A stretch of 64,000 nucleotides of DNA from Sacculina carcini (GCA_916048095.2 OU696573.1:6318918-6382917); one strand, 5' to 3'. Positions 21,183 through 31,020 are shown, numbered from the stretch's first letter. Translations and numbers: made by a program. The notes: generated from the letters alone by a model not told the origin.

Positions 21183-21595
21183 ACGATGCTATTATACTCC
21201 TTACTCCACTTTTCACATATATGTTTAACTCTTCTTTCCTTCACGGCTCATACCTAGCTTCCAAACATGCCACTATACTGCCGATTCTCAAAAAATCCAA
21301 TCTTGATCCTTCTCTTCCATGCAACTATCGTCCAATTTCTATTCTATCTCTGTCCTCCAAGCTTCTAGAATCTGCCATCCTTGTTCAATTACGGTCTATC
21401 ATCTTGCCTGTTCTCGATCCTTGCCAATCTGGTTTTGTATCTCAGTTCTCTAACGAAACACTTCTTCTCTGCCTCGCCAATGATCTATTCTCTAATTTTT
21501 CATTTGGAAATTCCGTGCTTCTGATTTCCTTAGATTTTTCTGCTGTCTTCGATCTAGTCGACCACGAAATCTTATGCTGCGATCTTACTCATCTA
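21183..21595 (+). mobile_element. LINE B, segment 2 (RT fingers)
   Basis: The plus strand reads DAIILLTPLFTYMFNSSFLH, KHATILPILKKSNLDPSLPC, YRPISILSLSSKLLESAILV, DPCQSGFVSQFSNETLLLCL and AVFDLVDHEILCCDLTHL. The first residues continue directly from segment 1 (compare LINE C: FSALSDSIHLFSPIFSHLIN). It breaks after GATCTTACTCATCTA (ends 21,595), where LINE C is inserted, and resumes at 23,689. Confidence 0.85.
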
Positions 21596-22002
21596 TTTCG
21601 TCGGACTTAGTTCATATGCGAACTTCGTCCCGCCGTCTTGAGCGTAGGTGGCGTCACTCTCGGTCGCCTAGTGACTGGGACTCTTTTTGCTCTGCTCGAC
21701 ATTCGTTTCTTTCTGCACTGACCACGGCCAAAGCCGATTTTTATAAGTCACGCCTTGCAGACTGTGCTCGTTCTCCTTCGCGTCAGTGGTCCACTCTAAA
21801 ACAGTTGACAGTTGGCAGCTCCTCTACCAATCCTATTTCGGCTTCTACTTTTGCTCAATTCTTCCCTCAAAAACTAAATTCGGTTCGTGCCCTACTTCCT
21901 ACAACCACTACAGTTCTCACTCATACTACTTCATCCTCCACTCTGTCTTGTTTCTCCCATATCTCGGTAGCTCATACTTCTCGCCTTATTAAAAAAACTT
22001 AA
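21596..22002 (+). pseudogene. LINE C pre-RT linker
   Basis: Reads SSDLVHMRTSSRRLERRWRH, SPSDWDSFCSARHSFLSALT, KADFYKSRLADCARSPSRQW, PISASTFAQFFPQKLNSVRA and ends RLIKKT at a stop near 22,002. The RT proper starts again in the next frame by 22,020, so one frameshift at about 21,990-22,000 (in a run of A) separates the linker from the RT. Confidence 0.75.
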
Positions 22003-22042
22003 AATTTCTCGTTGTCCTCTCGATCCGATTAATTTCTCTGCT

Positions 22043-23470
22043 TTGTCTGACTCTATTCACCTCTTTTCCCCCATTTTTTCCCATCTCATCAATTCTTCTT
22101 TTCTACATGGTTTATTTTTTGCTGATAAATCTGCTATTGTCACACCAATACTGAAAAAACCCACTCTTGACCCTAACTGTCCTGGTAATTACCGCCCTGT
22201 TTCCGTTCTGAGCTTCACTGCCAAGCTGCTGGAGTCGGCCATACACGAGCAATTATCACCTTTGATAAACACCGTTCTCGATCCTTTTCAATCTGGCTTT
22301 GTATCTAATCGTTCCACTGAATCTCTCCTTTTGCACCTATTGAACGATATCTTCAATCATTTTGCCTCTGGTGACTCTGTTCTGCTTGTTCTGCTGGATC
22401 TCTCTTCGGCATTTGACCTCGTCGATCATGCAATTTTGTGTGACGACCTTGCCGCTATTGGACACTCTTCTACGGCTCTTTCATTGATGAAGTCATACTT
22501 TTCTAATCGTTCTTATTCTGTTCGCTCTAATTCCACTTTTTCGAGTTCTGTAAAACTTTCCAGTGGCGTACCTCAGGGATCAATATTGGGTCCGTTATTG
22601 TTCAATTTGTATATGTCTTCTCTCTGTCCAATTCTTCATCGTTTTCCTATTTCTTACCACATTTATGCGGATGATCTACAGCTTTACTTTCCTATCTCAA
22701 AATTTTCAGATAATTGCATTTCTGCGGTTTTGAATAATATTACATCCTGGGCTTCACCACGCCACCTACTTTTGAACCATTCCAAGTCTGAATATATTGT
22801 GTTTCATCCTCCCGAATTATCTCCTCCAATAATTCCATTACCCCTATCTCAGTGTGTTCGTGATCTTGGTGTACATTTTGATCACAATCTCTCTTTCTCA
22901 ATTAACATATCACGTGTGACTCGCTCCTGTCGTCTTATTCTCCGCCAACTTTATCCTATCCGTCGATTCCTTGATAATGCTACAGCAATCACACTTGTAC
23001 AGTCCTTAATTTTCTCCAGGTTAGACTATTGTAACTCTCTTTATCTTCATGTTTCTTGTAAAAATATACGCTCGCTTCAGAAAATTATAAACCAATCTTG
23101 CCGTTTTGTTTTTCTTTTTCCACCGAGAACTCCCACCTCGAAATTCATCCGCCAACTTGGATGGCTTACTGCACGGCAGCGAATCCATCACAAGGTTTGC
23201 TGCATCATCTTCAAGATCATCCACTCCGACTCTGCTCCTCCTTATCTCCGTTCTCTTCTTACTGTTTCTGATCGACCGGGACGCTCACTATCACGTAGTC
23301 TCTTCTGTCCCCGTGCTCTCAACGACTCCACCTGGTCTTCGAAATCTCTTTTTTTCTCTGGACCTCGTTTGTTCAATGAACTTCCTCTTAAAATTCGATC
23401 TTCTCTCTCTTACAGGTCTTTTTCCACTTCTCTTTGTACATATCTTCTCGGTGTCTCCTCTGATGAATAA
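22043..23470 (+). CDS. LINE C reverse transcriptase
   Basis: 475 open residues: INSSFLHGLFFADKSAIVTP, ILKKPTLDPNCPGNYRPVSV, DPFQSGFVSNRSTESLLLHL, LLVLLDLSSAFDLVDHAILC (first catalytic Asp), SGVPQGSILGPLLFNLYMSS, YHIYADDLQLYFP (YADD), LNHSKSEYIVFHPPELS, VRDLGVHFDHNLSFSINI, SLIFSRLDYCNSLYLHV, INQSCRFVFLFPPRTP and LGWLTARQRIHHKVC. All RT motifs and the C-terminal LWLP-type domain are in place, ending at SSDE. It belongs to the L2/CR1 group by sequence pattern. It would copy LINE RNA at the nicked target. Confidence 0.9.
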   Translation: MSDSIHLFSPIFSHLINSSFLHGLFFADKSAIVTPILKKPTLDPNCPGNYRPVSVLSFTAKLLESAIHEQLSPLINTVLDPFQSGFVSNRSTESLLLHLLNDIFNHFASGDSVLLVLLDLSSAFDLVDHAILCDDLAAIGHSSTALSLMKSYFSNRSYSVRSNSTFSSSVKLSSGVPQGSILGPLLFNLYMSSLCPILHRFPISYHIYADDLQLYFPISKFSDNCISAVLNNITSWASPRHLLLNHSKSEYIVFHPPELSPPIIPLPLSQCVRDLGVHFDHNLSFSINISRVTRSCRLILRQLYPIRRFLDNATAITLVQSLIFSRLDYCNSLYLHVSCKNIRSLQKIINQSCRFVFLFPPRTPTSKFIRQLGWLTARQRIHHKVCCIIFKIIHSDSAPPYLRSLLTVSDRPGRSLSRSLFCPRALNDSTWSSKSLFFSGPRLFNELPLKIRSSLSYRSFSTSLCTYLLGVSSDE

Positions 23471-23731
23471 TTATATTGTGTGAATAACTATTTGATTTTT
23501 TTGATTTTTTTTATCCATAGTTATTTTCAATTGTTCCTTCATAGTATATCGCTGTTTATATCTTTGTTTATGCGATACTGTTTTGTTTATTCCACATTGT
23601 ATACATTTTATAACTAGCCGTTCCTCGCGCCTATGATAATTAGAGCGCTATATGAAATACATGTGTTGTTGTTGTTGTTGTTGTTGTAGGCCTCACATCT
23701 ACTGCACTTTCTCTCCTTACCACATATCTAA

Positions 23732-24697
23732 ATGATCGTTCCTATGCTGTTCGCAGTAATGCGGCTTTATCGTGCGACTTTCCTCTCACATCTAGGGTTC
23801 CATAAGGCTCACTTCTTGGTCCTTCACCTTTCAACTTATACGTATCATCCCTTTGTCCTATTCTCCGCAGCTATCCAGTTTTATTTCACGTATACGCTGA
23901 CGACATCCAAATTTATTTTCCTCTTTCTCCTCTTTCTTCAAATTTGGTCTATGCTGCTCACCCAGATTTATTCTTGGGCTGCTTCACGTAAACTTGTTCT
24001 CAACCCTGACAAAACAGAATATCTAGTCTTTCACCCTCCTCGAATTTCTCCTCACTCTATCAACCTTCCGCTAGCCAATCCAATGCGCAATTTGGGTGTC
24101 TTGTTCGATCCTAACCTTTCTTTCTCGACTCATTTTTCTCAGCTTACCCGCTCGTGCCGCTTTTTATTCCGACAATTTTACCCTATTCGTTCGTCGATTG
24201 ATGAATCATCCGCTAGTCTTCTGGTAAACTCCTATATTTTTTCTAAGATCGACTATTGCAACTCGCTCTTCTTCCATCTTCCCTTGAAATCTATCCGCCA
24301 ACTCCAAGCAGTGATCAACCTTGCTTTTCGCTTTGTACTGAGGCTTCCTCCGCGAACCCCTACTTCGGTGCATATCCGGCAGCTCGGTTGGTTACCTGCT
24401 CTTTCTCGTATCCGCTATAAGGTATATTGTCTGGTCTTCAAACTTATCCACTCTTCCTCTTCTCCTTCATATCTCCTTTGCCTATTGACTCTCAATAATC
24501 GCACTTCTTGTCGCATTCCTGTGCCATTAGTTTGTCCTCCTGCTCTTAATCAATCCTCTTGGTCATCCAAATCTTTTTATTTCTCTGCTCATCGTATCTA
24601 TAACTCGCTTCCATCTTACCTTCACCACAAGTCTTCATTCCAATTGTTTTCTGCTGATCTTCATAAATATCTGCTCACTCGTTCTCTTGATGACTGA
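23732..24697 (+). pseudogene. LINE B reverse-transcriptase C-terminal part
   Basis: An open frame whose LINE sequence is evident from about 23,950: WAASRKLVLNPDKTEYLVFH, NPMRNLGVLFDPNLSFSTHF, SCRFLFRQFYPIRSSIDESS, NSYIFSKIDYCNSLFFHLPL, VINLAFRFVLRLPPRTPTSV, LGWLPALSRIRYKVYCLVFK, ending YLLTRSLDD. The first 70 residues are out of the true RT frame; the YADD-type site is in another frame near 23,895. C-terminal domain of an L2/CR1-like RT. Confidence 0.8.
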
Positions 24698-24937
24698 ATG
24701 TATGATTTGTTTGTGGTTATATGCGTGTTGTTTGTGCTGATCGTCCTATGTTAAATCCTCGTTGTTCTGGTTTGATATTTGTCTTTTTACTCACTGTGAA
24801 TTATGTGTTTTCGCTGCTGCGTCCCGTTTTTTCATCTCTTGCATTCGTCGTTGTCTGATCAGGCTTCGCCCTGCTACTGGTAACCGTGTAATTCCAGTAC
24901 AACCAGATTCATGGTCGAGTCGTCGGCGACTAAACCG

Positions 24938-24993
24938 GATCCTCCACTGTTCTGCAGTGAGGAGGGTGGCTAGACACCCGACAGGAAAAAAAC
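24938..24993 (+). repeat. Two adjacent hairpins in the LINE B 3'UTR
   Basis: CCTCCACTG...CAGTGAGGAGG forms a stem with a two-base bulge, and GGGTG...CACCC immediately follows as a 5-bp stem with a 6-base loop. The segment 24,860-25,010 is unlike the 3'UTRs of LINE A and LINE C, so it may be a small separate insertion or a structure specific to this LINE lineage. It is followed by an A/C-rich run. Confidence 0.4.
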
Positions 24994-25354
24994 AAAACCT
25001 GTTTCAAGGGCGGATGAGCTATCTGATAGCCAACGGCCGTCTAGCATGTTCCAGTTTGCAAACGTGTTTTCATTTTTCTATTTGTGCATACTCCCTGCTC
25101 GCTGTGATGTTCCTGTTGTCTTTTTCGCGCCTGTTTATAAATATGTGCGCTATATTATATATATGTTGTTGTTGTTGTTGTGTATGCTGTTCTTTCCTGG
25201 TCGGTCTCTATGTTGTAGATGTCAGGGCTGTTTTATATAATAGCTGCGTACTACGTACTTTAGACCAAATAAGTCCTGCTATCTCGGTTCTTCTCACTAC
25301 TCTGTTTTTTACATCATATACAAAGTTTCTCTGACAGAGCTCAAGGTCTCCCCA

Positions 25355-25940
25355 CCCAATGGTGACTAAAAACAGGGGTCTAGTTGGCCCCACATTTTAC
25401 TCTGATGGCGTACCCGATGAGGGCGTTTTTGTCCTCATCAAAAAAATAAAGACCCTATCAACAACCTAGGATGGCCCAACATTGAGAGGGCTATTCGTAA
25501 CACCATACCGACCAAGGCCGAACGCGTGAAGATCATCAAAGGCGGTCAACTTCTGGTCAAAACGACATGCGAAAACAAACCAAATAATTTTTTCCCCGAC
25601 GACTTTCGGAGGACTAGAGGAGAACATCAGCCTTCACAAAGCACTGAGCTACACCAACGGCGCAGTGTACTCACCACACATCGTTGACATTCCGATCGAC
25701 GAACTCAACGAATGGATGAAGGATCTCGGAGTCACCGAGGTCCGCCGTCCCCATTGTCCAGCCGGGCAAAGACCATCGCCCGTGCTGATGCTCACTTTCT
25801 CCCGTCTCTCGTGCCAGACTGAACTGAATTTCGATTACATCAAGTACGATGTGCGACCGTGGTATCCGAAGCCGACCATCTCCGACAACTGTAACCACAT
25901 CGGCCACAAAAAGGACAAGTGGGAAATCGAATATCGCTAG
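25355..25940 (+). pseudogene. LINE ORF1 (gag-like) fragment with zinc-knuckle remnant
   Basis: In changing frames the plus strand reads VTKNRGLVGPTFYSD, VKIIKGGQLLVKTTCEN, LHKALSYTNGAVYSPHIVDI, ELNEWMKDLGVTEVRR and YDVRPWYPKPTISDNCNHIG to HKKDKWE. This is the RRM-like gag domain followed by the beginning of a CCHC knuckle (CNHIGHKKD), as in ORF1 of Jockey/CR1-type LINEs. The last part (25,665-25,940) is a single open frame. No ORF2 follows on this strand. It starts about 170 bp after the LINE B tail and belongs to a separate element. Confidence 0.65.
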
Positions 25941-26079
25941 AGCGCAAGTATTGCCTAATGCCTTCTGCTTCAAGCTTTCCAAGTGAAGCGCAGTGTAGTA
26001 CTTCACTCTACGTTCAGCATGGATAATGCAACACTGTGAAGCGCTTACTGGCGATTCAGCATTGATAATGAAACACGCC

Positions 26080-27100
26080 CTAAGACTCCCAGGTCGCGAG
26101 ATGTGTTGACCTCTTGCAACTCTTCAGACCCAACTCTGTATATACTCTCCACTGGGTTTTTATAGATTAATACGCAAATGCGAGCATTGACCTAGGTTGA
26201 GATTCAACCGAGAGTCTCTGCACCACGTACTCACAAAGTCCAGCTGTGCCTGCAAAAAATTACTATCTTCAGATTTTTGTACCACGTGGAACAGCTTCTC
26301 GTCATTAGCGTACATAAGGGCCGATGATCTCACGCTCACTGCTAGGTCATTAATGTACATGACAAACAGGAGCGGGCTCAGCACCGAGCCCTCTGACACT
26401 CCGCTCTTGGCGTCAATCCATTTTGAAGTTAATCCACTTATCATAACGCGTTGCTTGCGCTCGTCCAGGAAAGAGTGCATTAGACGCAAAAACGGGCCTG
26501 TTGAACGCTGCTGACAGCTTGTGAATCAGCCGGCGATGATCCACGCTCTGGAAGGCTGATGTGAAGTATGTACATGTCACATCCAGCCGTGCCTTCCTGT
26601 CAATGGCGTCACCAGCGTGTGCAGTGAATTCTGTCATATTTGTCACGCAAGAGCGCCCAGGGAGGAAACCGCGCTGGTTGTCAGAAATATCTGGCAGCAC
26701 ATGCTGCATGAGGCGTTACTGCAGAACCTCTTCGAATATCTTTCCCACAACAGGGAGAAGGCTTATCGAGCGGTAGATTTCAGCCAGTCTGCGGTATCTT
26801 TTTTTAGGAATGACAATGATGTTGGCTTCCTTCCAAATTCGGGAAAATACGCCGCTGCGAACACAGATATTAGATAGCAGAGTCAATGGAATTGCCACCT
26901 CGTCTGCGCACTCTAATGATGCGATCGATGATACCATCGGGCCCACATGCTTTGTGCGAGTTGATTCTGTGCAGAAGCTGCCTCACCTCCGACTCAAGTA
27001 TGCTCACGTTGCTCAGCGAGTCTGCGTTGGAGCTACTGACACACGGCAGAGGACCTGAATTCTTCTCGCTGAACTTATCCGCGAAGCATCGGCTCAGCAT
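26080..27100 (-). pseudogene. Jockey-like LINE ORF2: reverse-transcriptase part
   Basis: Pieces in order: HRINSHKACGPDGIIDRII (27,100-26,870), WKEANIIVIPKKRYRRLAEI and SLLPVVGKIFEEVLQ (26,946-26,716), QRGFLPGRSCVTNMTEFTAH, LDVTCTYFTSAFQSVDHRRL (26,709-26,413), KSGVSEGSVLSPLLFVMYIN and SALMYANDEKLFHVV (26,489-26,160), then EELQEVNTSRDLGVL to about 26,080. These are RT motifs 0-6 of the Jockey/R1 kind. Changed positions include F-A-F-Q-S-V-D with one catalytic Asp replaced and YADD read as YAND. Three frame changes. Confidence 0.8.
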
Positions 27101-27113
27101 GTTGGCCTTACAG

Positions 27114-28462
27114 TCAGCCAGTTGTCCTTACTTTATCACAGTCAGCTATAGCTCCTTTGTAGGTGAGGAGTGGAATGGAATTGTCACCGATATTTTTCCC
27201 GACCATTTTAACGAAGCAGAAAAACAGCTTGGGGTTGTCGCAGAAGCCGTCGACTATGTTCGCCAGATATTTCTTATATTTCTGAGTCAACATTTGTTTT
27301 AGCGACCTCCGTTTTTCGGAATATAATTGATAAGCCATCGGGACGCTAAAGCGTTTATAAAATTTACGTGTGCTGTTGCGCGGCTTCAATGCTTCTTTGA
27401 TCTCACGATCGAACCCCTGTGGGTATTTGCGAGAGAAGCGTACTACAGGTATGCACTCGCGAATTGCTGTAGTGAATATATCGTGAAACATATTGGCAGC
27501 CTCCTCGGCACCAAGAGACGACAAATTGTTCCACGAAAACAGGTGTATTCGCTGCCTAAGACCACACCAATCAACTCGCTTATAATTGAAAGCGCTGCAC
27601 CTGCTCACTAGTGGAGCGTGCATAAGCTGCAGCGGTACATAGGCACAAATTGCGTGGTGATCGGATTCAAATACATCCTGATACAACTCCGCACTTGCTG
27701 CTGATATATTTGACAGCACAAGGTCAAGGTACGTGTTGTGCGCGCCGGTCGGGCTCAGAATCAGCTGATTACAGTCAGCGCGCTCAAACACGTCCAACAG
27801 AACTGGGGTTAATGACCGTTGGCTGCCAACGACCGCAGACCCGTTCACCGACCAACTGACTTCGGTTAGATTAAAGTCGCCCTGTATGAATAGCGGCATA
27901 CCTGTATGAGCTTATCAATCACATCCGCAACTTTATAGACAGCATTTGAGTCCCTGGGGGAGCGATAGAACACAGCGTTAAGCAACGGTCGACCTGGAGG
28001 GCCCAGGTGAGTGACCATACACTCACAGTCGCCCTCCAGGTCGGCTCTGCGTATAGGTGCTAGGCTGTGTCTGATGAGGCTCAACACACCTCCTTCCAAA
28101 GAATTCCTGTCACGACGAAAATCAGCGTGGTTTGGGAGAGCTGACTGAATCTCCATGTCGTTGACGTGATCGTTCAGCCACGTTTCAGTGAGGCTCAGAA
28201 TGTCGAACTCCGACAACAACACACAACACGCACGAAAAGTGGCCAATTTTATTTTGAGGCTTCTGGTATTCTGGTAAAAACAACTGACCTTGCCGTTCAT
28301 CATATCAGAGGAGTAAATCTTGGTCAGGTTCAAAGCGGCGTCAGTGATCATAAACAGAGAAACACAAGTCTTTTCCAAGCTCAGAACCGAGTCGGTGAAC
28401 AACAGAGGAACGTAAACACACAGGAGCAAGCAAAACACACGTCCGCACACCATGACCGCTAA
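27114..28462 (-). pseudogene. Jockey-like LINE ORF2: endonuclease part
   Basis: 28,462-27,866 reads CFYQNTRSLKIKLATFRACC, EFDILSLTETWLND, SLEGGVLSLIRHSLAPI and NAVFYRSPRDSNAV; 27,899-27,114 continues FIQGDFNLTEVSW, GAHNTYLDLVLSNI, ESDHHAICAYVPL and the pre-RT linker RKFYKRFSVPMAYQLYSEKR. These are the APE-endonuclease catalytic blocks in order (N, E, Y, DFN, D, SDH). One frame change near 27,880 separates the halves; otherwise the domain is intact. Confidence 0.85.
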
Positions 28463-28489
28463 CGCACCACTGTCCGATGAAGAATGAGA

Positions 28490-28815
28490 TCGACAGGCAT
28501 AGCAAAAATTTAAAGACGGGGGAAGATGAGCTCTAAACGTGGTAACGTCGCTCCCCAGGAGCCATGTCTCTGTTAAGAACAAGAAAGAATGCTGATTGGA
28601 GAGTAGTGTATCATATATATACAAGGATTTATTACGGGCCGATCTGGTATTGAACAAACCAATGGAAATGTGCTTACTAAAATAAAGACAGTTATGAGGG
28701 GGAAAACGTTGAGAAAAGTCGTGATGAGAGAATGAGCAATTCAGGTGCTTGATGGGTGAATAGGAAGAATGGGTTGAAGGGAGTCACACAGAAAAGCAAT
28801 GGGAAAGAGAAGGAG
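28490..28815 (-). mobile_element. L2-like LINE endonuclease-start piece nested in the Jockey-like LINE
   Basis: The minus strand reads LFNTRSARNKSLYIYDTLLS and HSFLFLTETWLLGSDV, the first endonuclease blocks of the L2-like LINEs (compare NIRSARNKVSYLTDLL at 18,350). It interrupts the interval between ORF1 and ORF2 of the surrounding Jockey-like LINE. Only the 5' start is present, with no RT, 3'UTR or TTG tail, the reverse of what target-primed insertion normally leaves. It could come from template switching or a later deletion. Confidence 0.65.
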
Positions 28816-28816
28816 A

Positions 28817-29850
28817 CTAGGCTGGAGGAGCTACAATGGTGCGCTGTCCGATCGATTTTTTTACGGCCACGAAGGGGGCACACTGATGCGAAAGCGATGA
28901 GTGATTTGTGGGGTGACCGTGTTTCACACAATTGGCGCAGCATTTTGTAGTCTTATCCGGACATTGCGAAGAATGGTGTGCTCCAGCACAGTGGACGCAT
29001 GTGATGACACTGGAGGGGGCACTGCGATTTTTCTTGTGGACGAGGCCACAACAGTGGGAGCAGCGCGCTACCCAGAAATGATCATAGACAGCGCAGCTGC
29101 ACAAGTCCGCAAACAGGCGATATCCTGCAGTTTTGATGGCCCGTCAAGCCTCTGGAGAAACACCCAGGACGGCATGCGAACGACCATACTCAGGTTTTGA
29201 AATGAAAAACAGTTTCATTTGCGAATCAGCAACTGAAGCCAAACAGGGGGTTTTCATTGACAAAGAGTTCAGTAGCTGATCAGGCGAAGACAATGGTGAG
29301 ATGTTGCCAACACTGATTTTGGGGAGAATTGACGCCTGCCCCAGGACCGATACTTCCATATTGTCCAAGCTGTTGAGCGCAATCTCAGCCTCGGTTCTGG
29401 CGTGTGCAGTCGAGCAGTGCATAATTAAGCCACCGGTCTTTGTTTGGCGGGATTTAACAACTGGGACTGCTTTCAGGCGACTCTTCACGTCATCCGTCTT
29501 CACAGATCCGGCGCCCTTTTGCTCACAACCAGAGGGTACGAGTGCGCGCCTTCCTCCTTGTTTTGCGAATCGTTCACTTGAGAGACCGATGAGGAAGCAC
29601 ACACAGAAGCATGCACAGATCTGAGATCGTCGGTGAGCTCCTCCTTCACTTTGGCGAGGCGAGAGTTTATTACTTCGGCAATTATCTCAATTGACAGCGG
29701 CGCACAGCGCGACGAAACGTAGTCAGACTTGCAATTCACGCAAATTCAAAACAGCTTGTGTTTTCATATAGCGTTATACGCCGGAGTAGACAAGGCAGCG
29801 CATGTGAGGTGGAAGTAGCTCCCGCATCCTTCACAGTGAAACGAATTACG
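28817..29850 (-). pseudogene. Jockey-like LINE ORF1 (PHD-like finger, gag-like domain, CCHC knuckles)
   Basis: About 29,850-29,735 reads FHCEGCGSYFHLTCAALST then ICVNCKS, a PHD-like Cys/His finger as found at the start of many CR1/Jockey ORF1 proteins; a stop interrupts it. 29,739-29,500 is a charged helical linker (IIAEVINSRLAKVKEELTDD). 29,602-29,144 carries the gag/RRM-like part (VVKSRQTKTGGLIMHCSTAH, NISPLSSPDQLLNS), and 29,104-28,817 the knuckles CSHCCGLVHKKN, CVHCAGAHHSSQC and CCANCVKHGHPTN. The product would bind the LINE RNA. Two frame changes. Confidence 0.75.
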
Positions 29851-29879
29851 AATTTAAACAAATAAGTAAACTCATACAA

Positions 29880-30635
29880 ATCTTAACCAATTATCAAGTC
29901 GAAAGTTTATTATTTTTAGTTTAATTTGGACAAAATATTTTCCCTCAACCCGCCTCATGTTTAAACCTGCCCGTCGTGCGGAATATTTCATAACACAAAC
30001 ACGAAACAAACACAACGAAAAATGATTAAACCTTTTCATCAGAATATTTCCAAACTATATTTATAACTTAACATCATTCCCAAACATCATTTGCTCAAGT
30101 TCTATAGAGGTGATATAACTTATTAGTTTGTGATCAAAAAATTTGTAATCAGAAGCTTGAGATTATCCACGCCAGAGGTCTCAAACACGCGGCCCACCAA
30201 TACTTATCTCACAATCCGCAAATATAGTATAGAAACAAAAGTATAAGACGGTTAAATTCATATTTATTGCAGAATGCGGTTTAATTATGCATAATTTATT
30301 TCACATTTTATGAGTAAAATTTTATGAGTAGTAAAATTGAACGTTCTATTGTCTATAGTTTTTGCCCGCGTGCCATTTCTATTTCATAAAAATGAGTCAT
30401 CGCATCGTTCACGTTTGAAACCTCTGATCTATACAATTGAGCCCGCGCAATTATGTCACCTCATATTCAAGGATAGATACAACAATAAGCTCAGACAGAC
30501 ACAAACATCGTTTTTAGGGCTGTTTTTTGTGTTAAAATTGTGTAAATATTGAGGACAATATAGCCCTTCTATTCACACCATCAATGATTGAAGCTAATAT
30601 GATGCATTCTTAAGTTTGATCGGGCTTCAGTCTTT
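29880..30635. repeat. Dispersed AT-rich repeat, copy 1 (interrupted by a MITE)
   Basis: Blocks here recur at 33,389-35,150 in the same order: a GC core reading CTGCCCGTCGTGCGGAA-like in AT-rich DNA (29,966-29,983), ATAACTTAACATCA (30,062), and TGTAAATATTGAGGACAATA to ATGATGCATTCTTAA (30,541-30,616). It is non-coding. A hAT-type MITE sits inside at 30,173-30,426 and the 3'UTR of a Jockey/I-like LINE follows from 30,640. The GC core resembles the Helitron-like end at 54,683. Confidence 0.65.
30173..30426. mobile_element. hAT-type MITE, 254 bp
   Basis: CAGAGGTCTCAAAC (30,173) and GTTTGAAACCTCTG (ending 30,426) are inverted partners with one mismatch in 14, of the CAGxGGTxTCAAAC form common among hAT non-autonomous elements. 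The flanking 8-mers ATCCACGC (30,165-30,172) and ATCTATAC (30,427-30,434) agree at five of eight places, consistent with a decayed 8-bp hAT target duplication. The interior is AT-rich and non-coding. Confidence 0.6.
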
Positions 30636-30639
30636 AATT

Positions 30640-31020
30640 ATTATTATTAATTACAGGCAAATACAGTAGCATGGGAAGAGTGCAAGCACTATTACCACCC
30701 TAAGGTGGCCCCATTTACCGGAAGCGCCCAAAAGATTCAGAGAGAAAGAGAGATCGAAAAGAAAAAAGTCTAGAAAGAGAGATGGAAAGAAAATAATAAA
30801 TAAATAACAATACATAATAAACCATCATCCGATAACAATCCATAATGTCACTCCGCCCACGTTCCTCAATAAATAATAACAATCAACAATAAATATGTGA
30901 ATCAGTAAATAACAGCCATCAATAAATAAGAATAAATATTAATATATAAGTAATAAATAACAATCAAGAACAATAAATATGATTCAATAAGAAACATCCA
31001 ACAATAAATATAAATATGAT
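30640..31020 (-). mobile_element. Jockey/I-like LINE 3'UTR piece (second copy)
   Basis: Nearly identical, by eye, to 12,640-13,020: both contain AGCATGGGAAGAGTGCAAG, GGAAGCGCCCAAAAGATTCA, AAAAGTCTAGAAAGAGAG and AATGTCACTCCGCCCACG in order. It ends on the left in a TTATTATTATTAAT-type run, the (TAA)n-like 3' tail on the minus strand. Only the UTR is present, so this is a heavily 5'-truncated insertion. It landed in the dispersed AT-rich repeat. Confidence 0.8.

Larger units (their letters stand above)
21596..23688 (+). mobile_element. L2-like LINE C, 5'-truncated, inserted into LINE B
   Basis: A 2,093-bp insertion. It begins in the pre-RT linker (SSDLVHMRTSSRRLERRW), carries a nearly whole RT, and ends with GAGCGCTATATGAAATACAT and a (TTG)n tail. 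Removing 21,596-23,688 would place GATCTTACTCATCTA beside GGCCTCACATCTACTGCA, which reads DLTHLGLTSTAL, the expected RT sequence. The only duplicated target bases are TA. It is the best-preserved L2-like LINE in the window, so likely the youngest of the three nested here. Confidence 0.9.
23689..25182 (+). mobile_element. LINE B, segment 3 (RT palm to 3' tail)
   Basis: Starting GGCCTCACATCTACTGCA the plus strand resumes LINE B: LTTYLNDRSYAVRSNAA, then FHVYADDIQIYFPLSP in a neighbouring frame, then the C-terminal RT region within 23,732-24,697 (ILNPDKTEYLVFHPPRISPH-like, MRNLGVLFDPNLSFSTHF, SKIDYCNSLFFHLP, LGWLPALSRIRYKVYCLVF). The 3'UTR ends GTGCGCTATATTATATATAT plus (GTT)n at 25,168-25,182, matching LINE A and C ends. 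At least two frameshifts and one stop lie between 23,790 and 23,960. Confidence 0.85.
26080..29860 (-). mobile_element. Jockey-like LINE, near full length, with nested LINE piece
   Basis: Minus strand, 5' to 3': ORF1 with a PHD-like finger (about 29,850-29,735), gag-like domain (29,600-29,144) and CCHC knuckles (29,104-28,830); ORF2 endonuclease (28,462-27,114) and RT (27,100-26,080). The RT ends soon after the YxDD region, so the C-terminal part and 3'UTR are absent. A piece of an L2-like LINE (28,490-28,815) sits between ORF1 and ORF2. Several frameshifts are present. RT motifs differ from the L2-like LINEs: the active site reads MYANDEKLFHVV where YADD is usual. Confidence 0.85.

Noticed and set aside
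24762-25334. 190-residue plus-strand frame after LINE B
   Set aside because: It runs through the LINE 3'UTR, the (GTT)n tail and beyond without any motif; chance frame.
25985-26070. Two copies of a CAGCAT-GATAATG-AACAC motif, also loosely seen near 18,840, as a transposon end
   Set aside because: Too short and without inverted partners or target duplication to support an element.
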